Below, in pieces: positions 58,584-64,000 of a stretch of 64,000 bases of DNA. Under the pieces are notes generated by a model that did no database searches, had not been told where the DNA came from, and worked only from the letters and a program-made list of their open reading frames with translations. The translations under genes and the position numbers were made by a program. Numbering within the stretch: position 1 is the stretch's first letter; the number at the start of each line of letters is the position of its first letter. This DNA comes from Micromonospora pallida (lineage in GTDB: Bacteria > Actinomycetota > Actinomycetes > Mycobacteriales > Micromonosporaceae), in contig NZ_FMHW01000002.1 in assembly GCF_900090325.1 (NCBI RefSeq), positions 5,395,001 to 5,459,000 of the forward strand. Reading direction: 5' to 3'.

Positions 58584-60590
58584 TCACCGCGCCGGGGCGG
58601 TACGCGCCACGCGGGCCGGGACGGTCACCCAGGCGGCGACCACACTCATCACGAAAACCACGAAAAGGTACGCACTGAGTGTAGCCATGCCGACCCACGC
58701 GAATCCGGCGATCAGCGCCACGGTCAGCAGCACCGAACGCCCCTCCCAGCCCAGCGTCGCGTCGTGCAGCGGCGGGGCCGGCTGTCGCTTCTCCAACCGC
58801 GCCACCAGGTCGTAGTGCAGCAGGGTGAGCACGAAGACGTACCCGAAGACCAGCGGCAGCGGCACGTCACCGGCCACCCCGACGGCGATCGCGAAGACGT
58901 ACTCGGCGGCCCGCAACGCGGCCGGCACCAGCCAGTCCAACGCGCCCTCGGCCCGGCCCCGCGCACCGAGACCGGCGGCAAGCAGCACCAGCAGCGCCAC
59001 CGGGGCGGCCCAGCGGGCGGTCTCCCCGCCGACCAGCGCCACCCCGAGCAGGCCCGTCGCGGCCAACGCGGCGAGCATCGCGAGCGGGAGTTGCGCCGGG
59101 ATCCGGCCGCCGAGGCGGCGCAGCAGCGGGCCGTCGTCCCGGTGCAGGCCGGCGTCGACCGTGCCGAGCACCGGCACCCGCATGAACCGGGCCCGCAGGG
59201 TGCGCAGCGCCCCCGTGTACGCGAACGCCAGCACGCCCCAGACCAGGACGGCGATCAGGGCGACCCGGGTGTCGAACAGCGCGGCGGTGAGCGCGATCAG
59301 CGCCCAGCGCTCCCCGATCGGGAAGACCACGGTCCGCTTCAGCCAGTACGACAGGGAGCCGGTGTCGGCCTGCACCCGGTTCGACGCGGCGTTCAGCTTG
59401 TCGCCGAGACCCCCGCCGGAGCTGGCGGCCTTCGGGCGGCGGGCCGCCTCGTCGTGCAGCACCCCGTACCAGGCGTCGGTGTGGTGCCGGACGGTCTGGA
59501 GGGTCATCGCGGCGAGCGCCAGAGCCCAGCCGTTGCCCAGTCCGGCGTGCGTCATCCCGAAGCCGAGACCGGCGTAGGCGACGTACTCCTTGGCCCGGTC
59601 GGCCATGGTGTCAAGCCAGCCGCCCCACGGGCTGAAGTTGCGGGTGTACCGGGCGAGCTGCCCGTCCACGCAGTCCAGCACGAACCCCAGGTAGAGCAGG
59701 ACTCCGCCGGCCACCAGCGCCGGCCGTCCGCCGACGCCGAACAGCACCGCTGCCACCACGGCGAAGAGCACCGAGATCATGGTGACCCCGGTCGGTGTCA
59801 GCCGGAGCCGGGCGCAGACCTTCGTCACGTACGGCGACCAGGTGCTGACGAAGTACGTGGTGAAGAAGTCGTCCCGTTCCTTCACCGCCAGCCGCAGTTC
59901 GGCCGCGTCCTCGTTCACCCCGGCCAGTTCGGCGCGGGCGGCGGCCAGCCCGGCCGGGTCGACGGCCCGGTGCGCGACGAGCAGCCGTACCCGGTGGGCG
60001 AAGGTCAACGCCCCGGTGGCCGTGAACGCGGCGAAGAGCCGGTCCAGGTCGGTTCCGACCAGCGCGGCCGCGCCCACGGAACCGGTCGGCTCGGTTACCG
60101 GAGTGCCCGGCCCACCGGTCGTACCGGCGGGCGTGGCGGCGGCATCGGCCGGGGTGGGCGTGGCGGCGGCCGTCCGGGCGGCGGCGGCCAGCGCGGGCAG
60201 GTCGGCCGGGACGACGCGCAGCGCCCCGCCGAAGCTACCGGTCGCGTCGGGCAGCTCCCCGGCGGAGCCGGCGCTCACCACCTGGCCGCGTTCCTCGTGG
60301 ACCACCGCGTGCCGAGCGGCCGGCGGGTCGGCCAGCACCAGCGCGACCGTACCCGGGACCGGGCTGGTGGCGAGGTGCTTGAGCACGGCGGTGTGGGCCA
60401 CCAGGTCCGTTCCGGAGACCAGCACCGACCCGGTCGCGCGCTCGGCCAGCGCGGCCAGTTCGGGCAGGTCGGCGGCGACCCGGACCTCGGTCGCCCCGGC
60501 GGCCCGCCACTGGTCGACCAGGTGGCGGACGGTGTCGTCGGAGAGGTTCGTCGCCGGGTCCCCGGCGGCGAGCACGATCGCCAGCGTCAC
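58584..60590 (-). CDS. CDP-alcohol phosphatidyltransferase with N-terminal nucleotidyltransferase-like domain
   Basis: A 668-residue membrane protein. GTG 60590 overlaps the ABC ATPase stop (GTGA). The N-terminal part (about 1-220: '[11 protein letters not shown]', '[13 protein letters not shown]') resembles a nucleotidyltransferase Rossmann fold but is weakly conserved and Ala/Pro-rich in its centre. The CDP-alcohol transferase core reads '[31 protein letters not shown]', which fits D-G-x2-A-R-x8-G-x3-D-x3-D exactly. At least ten helices follow. Actinobacterial homologues carry a C-terminal DUF5941-like region. It may make a CDP-alcohol-derived lipid primer or headgroup for the polymer. Confidence 0.88.
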   Translation of the reverse strand: MTLAIVLAAGDPATNLSDDTVRHLVDQWRAAGATEVRVAADLPELAALAERATGSVLVSGTDLVAHTAVLKHLATSPVPGTVALVLADPPAARHAVVHEERGQVVSAGSAGELPDATGSFGGALRVVPADLPALAAAARTAAATPTPADAAATPAGTTGGPGTPVTEPTGSVGAAALVGTDLDRLFAAFTATGALTFAHRVRLLVAHRAVDPAGLAAARAELAGVNEDAAELRLAVKERDDFFTTYFVSTWSPYVTKVCARLRLTPTGVTMISVLFAVVAAVLFGVGGRPALVAGGVLLYLGFVLDCVDGQLARYTRNFSPWGGWLDTMADRAKEYVAYAGLGFGMTHAGLGNGWALALAAMTLQTVRHHTDAWYGVLHDEAARRPKAASSGGGLGDKLNAASNRVQADTGSLSYWLKRTVVFPIGERWALIALTAALFDTRVALIAVLVWGVLAFAYTGALRTLRARFMRVPVLGTVDAGLHRDDGPLLRRLGGRIPAQLPLAMLAALAATGLLGVALVGGETARWAAPVALLVLLAAGLGARGRAEGALDWLVPAALRAAEYVFAIAVGVAGDVPLPLVFGYVFVLTLLHYDLVARLEKRQPAPPLHDATLGWEGRSVLLTVALIAGFAWVGMATLSAYLFVVFVMSVVAAWVTVPARVARTAPAR

Positions 60591-61339
60591 CGCGCGACCG
60601 ACCGGTGGTACTCGGCGAGCGCCTCGTCCAGCGACCCGTCGACGGTCAACCGGCCACCGTCGAGGTAGAGACCCCGACGGCAGAACCGGGTCAGGTCCTT
60701 CTCGTTGTGTGACACCAGCACCAAGGTGCGCCCCTCCGCGAGCAGTCGGTCGATCGTGGCGTAGCACTTCGCGCGGAACTCCGCGTCCCCGACCGCCGTC
60801 ACCTCGTCCATCAGCAGCACGGGGTGCGGTAGCCGGCTGATGATCGCGAAGCCGAGCCGGATCTTCATCCCGGAGGAGTAGTGCCGTACCGGGGTGTCGA
60901 CCGCCCGCTCGACCTGCTCGCCAGCGAAGGAAATAATGTCATCGAAGTGTCGCCGGAGGTAAACCGGTGAGAGTCCGTGCAGTCCACCGACGAGGTGTAG
61001 GTTCTCCCGCCCGGTCAGATCGCCCACGAACCCGGCGCTCAGTTCCAGCAGCGGAGCGACCGCGCCACGGACCCGGACCCGTCCCTCGTCGGGGATCAGC
61101 ACCCCGGCGATCAGCCGCAGCAGGGTGCTCTTGCCGCAGCCGTTGCGCCCCAGCACCCCGACCCGGTCCCCGGGCGCGACGGTGAACGACACGTCCCGCA
61201 GCGGCCAGAACCGGCCGGCGGCCGGGTTCCGGTCACGCCGGTGGAAGACCAGTTCACGGAGGCGGAGCTGCCGCCGCCGGTTGCGGACGAACCGGATACC
61301 CAGCCCGTCCGCCTCGATCATCGCGGTCCCGGCCCGCAC
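60587..61339 (-). CDS. ABC exporter ATP-binding protein (TagH/RfbE type)
   Basis: A 250-residue ATPase of polysaccharide or teichoic acid exporters. Walker A 'LGRNGCGKST', signature 'HYSSGMKIRLGFAI' (SSGM as in Wzt/TagH), Walker B 'VLLMDEVTAVGD' and H-loop 'LVSHNEKDL'. The N-terminal 'RRRQLRLRELVFHRRDRNPAAGRFWPLRDVSFTV' extension is usual for TagH-like proteins. GTG 61339 is four bases from the permease stop, ATG 61321 is a second option. Works with the next permease gene. Confidence 0.93.
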   Translation of the reverse strand: MRAGTAMIEADGLGIRFVRNRRRQLRLRELVFHRRDRNPAAGRFWPLRDVSFTVAPGDRVGVLGRNGCGKSTLLRLIAGVLIPDEGRVRVRGAVAPLLELSAGFVGDLTGRENLHLVGGLHGLSPVYLRRHFDDIISFAGEQVERAVDTPVRHYSSGMKIRLGFAIISRLPHPVLLMDEVTAVGDAEFRAKCYATIDRLLAEGRTLVLVSHNEKDLTRFCRRGLYLDGGRLTVDGSLDEALAEYHRSVAR

Positions 61340-61342
61340 GTC

Positions 61343-62170
61343 TCACAGCTCCTTGAGTACGGCCGGTTCGAGCCGGTGGAACGCCAGCCAGCCGGCGACG
61401 AGCACGAGCAGGCTGCCGACGATCGAGGTGACCAGCAGCCGGGCGTCCGGGAACTCGTCCGGGTACCAGGCCGCGTGGTGCAGTTGCATGATGCCGACCA
61501 GCGGATTCAGCTCGTAGAGCGCCTTCAACCAGCCAGGGGCCGAGGAGTCCCGGACCAGGCTCAGCGGGTAGATGATCGGCGTGGCGTAGAAGAGCAGCCG
61601 GATCACCAGGCGCATCACCCGTTCCACGTCGCGCATCAGCACGTTCACCGCGGAGAGCAGCAACGCCACGCCGACCAGCAGGGTCGCCTGCACCAGCAGG
61701 GCGAGCGGGAGGGCGAGCAGGGAGACGCCCGGGTCGATCCGGCCGCGCAGGGCGTAGACCGCTGCGACGCCGACCAGGATCGGCAGGCCGGCGACGTACT
61801 CGGCGAACCGGCCGGCGACCCGGCCGACCGGGAAGATCTCCCGGGGCACGTTCAGCACGGTGATCAACCGGGCCTGCCCGGTCAGCGCGCCGGTCGCCTC
61901 GCTGAACGCCGAGCTGGCCCACTGCCAGGCAAAAATGCCGGCGATCAGGTACAGCGGGTACGAGCCGGCCGCCTCGCCCAGGTGACGGCCGGTGTCCTGG
62001 GCGTACAGGACACCGAAGACGAAGTAGTAGACCGCGCCCAGCCCGAGCGGTTCGATCAGCGACCAGAGGTAGCCGAGCACCGATCGCTGGTACTTCACCG
62101 CCAGGTCGCGGTGGACCAGGATGCGCAGGGCGTTGCGGTGCGACCACAGGGCCGCGACACCGGTCGCCAC
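61343..62170 (-). CDS. ABC-2 type exporter permease (TagG/RfbD type)
   Basis: A 275-residue permease with six helices. 'LRILVHRDLAVKYQRSVLGYLWSLIEPLG' is the standard N-terminal amphipathic part; 'VNVLMRDVERVMRLVIRLLFYATPIIYPLSLV' and 'YELNPLVGIMQLHHAAWYPDEFP' are diagnostic of polysaccharide/teichoic acid ABC-2 permeases. It is the first gene of the leftward operon (permease, ATPase, CDP-alcohol transferase, GT-TagF). It would flip the lipid-linked polymer out. Confidence 0.93.
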   Translation of the reverse strand: MATGVAALWSHRNALRILVHRDLAVKYQRSVLGYLWSLIEPLGLGAVYYFVFGVLYAQDTGRHLGEAAGSYPLYLIAGIFAWQWASSAFSEATGALTGQARLITVLNVPREIFPVGRVAGRFAEYVAGLPILVGVAAVYALRGRIDPGVSLLALPLALLVQATLLVGVALLLSAVNVLMRDVERVMRLVIRLLFYATPIIYPLSLVRDSSAPGWLKALYELNPLVGIMQLHHAAWYPDEFPDARLLVTSIVGSLLVLVAGWLAFHRLEPAVLKEL

Positions 62171-62248
62171 CGTCGCCTCCCGCCCCGGCGGGCATCCCGG
62201 CGACCGGCTCGCCGTGATGTCGCTACGCGGGTGGCCGGTCGCTCCGGC

Positions 62249-63619
62249 TCAGCACTCGATCACGTTGACCGCGAGACCCCCGCGTGCCGTCTCCTTGTAC
62301 TTGACCTTCATGTCGGCGCCGGTCTCCCGCATCGTCTTGATCACCTTGTCCAGGGAGACCACGTGCACCCCGTCGCCCCGCAACGCCAGCCGGACCGCCG
62401 TGATCGCCTTGATGCTAGCCACCGCGTTCCGCTCGATGCAGGGGATCTGCACCAGACCCCCGACCGGGTCACAGGTCAGACCGAGGTTGTGTTCCATGCC
62501 GATCTCGGCGGCGTTCTCCACCTGCGCCGGGGTGCCACCCAGCGCCTCGGCCAGCCCGGCCGCCGCCATCGAGCACGCCGACCCGACCTCGCCCTGGCAG
62601 CCGACCTCGGCCCCGGAGATCGAGGCGTTCTCCTTGAACAGCACCCCGATCGCGCCGGCCGCCAGAAGGAACCGGACCACACCCTCGTCGTTCGCGCCGG
62701 GCACGAAGCGGGCGTAGTAGTGCAGCACCGCCGGGATGATCCCGGCCGCCCCGTTGGTGGGCGCGGTCACCACCCGCCCACCGGCCGCGTTCTCCTCGTT
62801 CACCGCCAGGGCGAACAGGGTCACCCAGTCCATCACCCGCAGCGGGTCGGCGCTGCCGGCGTCCGCCTCCAGGCCCCGGCGCAGCTCGGCCGCGCGCCGC
62901 CGGACCTTCAACCCACCCGGGAGTACGCCGTCGCGGGCGCAGCCCTGCGCGACGCACTCCCGCATCACCCGCCAGATCTCCAGCAGGCCGGTACGGACCT
63001 CCGCCTCGCTGCGCCAGGACAGCTCGTTGGCGAGCATCACCTCGCTGATCGACAGCCCGGTGGCCGTGGTGACGTCCAGCAGCTCCGCGCCGGTGGAGAA
63101 CGGGTACCGGACCCGGGTGGTGTCCGTCCGGATCCGGTCCGCGCCAGCCGCCGCCTCGTCGACCACGAACCCGCCGCCGACCGAATAGTACGTACGGGTA
63201 CGCAGCTCACGGCCGTCCGCGTCGTACGCGCTGAAAGTCATCCCGTTCGGGTGGTACGGCAGCGACCGCCGCCGGTGCAGCACCAGGTCCCGGTCGGGGT
63301 CGAAGTCGATCTCGTGTACGTCGAACAGGCTCAGCCGCCGGTCGGCACGGACCTGGTCGACCCGGGGACCGACGCCGTCGGTGTCGACCGTCTCCGGCAA
63401 CTCGCCGGCCAGGCCGAGCAGCACCGCGCGGTCGCTGCCGTGGCCGTGTCCGGTCGCGCCGAGCGACCCGAACAGTTCGGCCCGCACCCGCGCGGTGTCG
63501 GCGAGCAGCCCGTCAGCCTTGAGCCCACCCACGAAAGTCCGCGCGGCGCGCATCGGACCCACCGTGTGTGAGCTGGACGGCCCGATGCCGACACTGAAGA
63601 GATCGAAGACGCTGATCAT
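62249..63619 (-). CDS. sdaA: L-serine ammonia-lyase, iron-sulfur, single chain
   Basis: A 456-residue L-serine dehydratase (serine to pyruvate and ammonia). ATG 63619 gives the family start '[25 protein letters not shown]'. Beta and alpha domains are fused. Fe-S cysteines occur in '[16 protein letters not shown]', '[19 protein letters not shown]'; '[18 protein letters not shown]' is the substrate loop. A GTG at 63628 is an alternative start but lies too near GGGAG. Single-gene unit; intergenic to the permease gene is short (78 bases) but no functional link is apparent. Confidence 0.95.
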   Translation of the reverse strand: MISVFDLFSVGIGPSSSHTVGPMRAARTFVGGLKADGLLADTARVRAELFGSLGATGHGHGSDRAVLLGLAGELPETVDTDGVGPRVDQVRADRRLSLFDVHEIDFDPDRDLVLHRRRSLPYHPNGMTFSAYDADGRELRTRTYYSVGGGFVVDEAAAGADRIRTDTTRVRYPFSTGAELLDVTTATGLSISEVMLANELSWRSEAEVRTGLLEIWRVMRECVAQGCARDGVLPGGLKVRRRAAELRRGLEADAGSADPLRVMDWVTLFALAVNEENAAGGRVVTAPTNGAAGIIPAVLHYYARFVPGANDEGVVRFLLAAGAIGVLFKENASISGAEVGCQGEVGSACSMAAAGLAEALGGTPAQVENAAEIGMEHNLGLTCDPVGGLVQIPCIERNAVASIKAITAVRLALRGDGVHVVSLDKVIKTMRETGADMKVKYKETARGGLAVNVIEC

Positions 63620-63885
63620 GATCCGCACTTCTCCCATCGGCCCCCAATGACGTCGGCGGGGCCGCCGGCGAGCGTACCCGCCCTGGTCGCGGTTACCCAG
63701 GTCGGTCATCGCCACACCCATTGCGATCGATGCCGTACGGGGCGCGTCACCCCATTCCGGGACGGGTAAGTACCTACGGGTACGCCGGTGGCAATCCACC
63801 TCGGGACTGAGGGCGCGGTGGCACGCCCCACCTACCGTGGATTACAGAGGCGGCCAAAGCGCCGCAGAAGTGGGAGTAGACGACG

Positions 63886-64000
63886 ATGAGTCGCAAACTG
63901 GTCCGGCCCCGACAGGGGCGCATGCTCGCCGGTGTCTGCGCTGGCCTGGGTCAGCGGTTCGGCATGTCCGCCGGAATGGTCCGACTGCTGTTCGTGCTGT
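63886..64000 (+). CDS. PspC-domain protein (partial, runs off the window)
   Basis: The visible 38 residues 'SRKLVRPRQGRMLAGVCAGLGQRFGMSAGMVRLLFVL' match the start of the PspC domain (R-x-x-x-GRMLAGVCAGLA). ATG 63886 follows GGGAGTAGACG. PspC proteins are small membrane proteins of the phage-shock response or have a ToxR-like role. The C-terminal part is outside the window, so its length is unknown. Confidence 0.88.
   Translation, partial: MSRKLVRPRQGRMLAGVCAGLGQRFGMSAGMVRLLFVL

Noticed and set aside
63620..63885. Glycine riboswitch before sdaA
   Set aside because: No tandem aptamer-like GGAGAG / GCCGAAGG landmarks were found; the stretch appears to be ordinary divergent promoter DNA.
1..64000. 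tRNA or rRNA genes, integrase or transposase, attachment sites
   Set aside because: I scanned for cloverleaf 3' ends, conserved rRNA words and recombinase motifs and saw none. A tRNAscan or Infernal run would be decisive.

Overview
The window is from a high-GC actinomycete. Almost every codon third position is G or C, GTG and TTG starts and 4-base stop/start overlaps (GTGA, ATGA) are common, and several families are typical of the group (DUF397 with DUF5753 regulators, DUF4383, ECF42 sigma factor with a YCII protein, MT0933-type antitoxin, c-di-AMP riboswitch). The gene set and the dispersed palindromes fit Micromonosporaceae (Micromonospora or a close relative). That placement is inference from style, not from a marker gene. 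No rRNA, tRNA, CRISPR array, insertion sequence or phage was seen.

Layout. 0-8 kb: a YccF membrane protein, then a leftward six-gene Mrp-type Na+/H+ antiporter operon (mnhA with a fused mnhB domain, C, D, E, F, G) and a one-repeat voltage-gated cation channel. 8-11.4 kb: a methyltransferase, a polyprenyl diphosphate synthase and a secreted SGNH esterase. 11.5-24.8 kb: a hydroxamate siderophore (desferrioxamine-type) island. It has an iron-box-controlled importer (ATPase, lipoprotein, fused double permease, flavin reductase), a leftward GNAT plus Ntn-hydrolase (penicillin acylase family) pair with its own weaker iron box, and desABCD behind a TTGACA-N16-TAACCT promoter whose -10 lies inside a near-perfect iron box. 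24.8-32.1 kb: an ECF42 sigma factor with its YCII partner, DUF4383, a secreted CBM32-PL7 alginate lyase, an MFS exporter, a lysozyme-like secreted protein whose 3' end has been copied in tandem, a flavin-type oxidase and a DinB protein. 32.2-36.3 kb: CsbD and a copper-resistance locus (copA, a His-rich secreted protein and copZ, leftward; csoR, rightward) around two CsoR-type operators. 36.3-48.5 kb: small accessory genes, including a decayed VapBC-like pair, an XRE/DUF397 pair, a YibE/F membrane protein, a c-di-AMP riboswitch before a coiled-coil peptidase-like cell-wall protein, carbonic anhydrase, a C39-like protease, a hemerythrin and a [3Fe-4S] ferredoxin. 48.6-56.2 kb: an AI-2E family permease, a frameshifted alpha/beta hydrolase, a GH65 disaccharide phosphorylase (apparently frameshifted) with beta-phosphoglucomutase, a thioesterase and an MsmK-like sugar ABC ATPase. 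56.3-62.2 kb: a leftward surface-glycopolymer operon (TagG/TagH-like exporter, CDP-alcohol phosphotransferase fusion, GT2-TagF fusion). 62.2-64 kb: L-serine ammonia-lyase and the start of a PspC protein.

Most notable: the siderophore island with a cytoplasmic Ntn-hydrolase and extra GNAT; the riboswitch upstream of the 41.5 kb gene; two members of one palindrome family at 45.4 and 51.0 kb; the 16-bp tandem array that copies a gene's stop codon; the polyol-phosphate export operon with two domain fusions; and two single-base frameshifts that could be biology or sequencing error.
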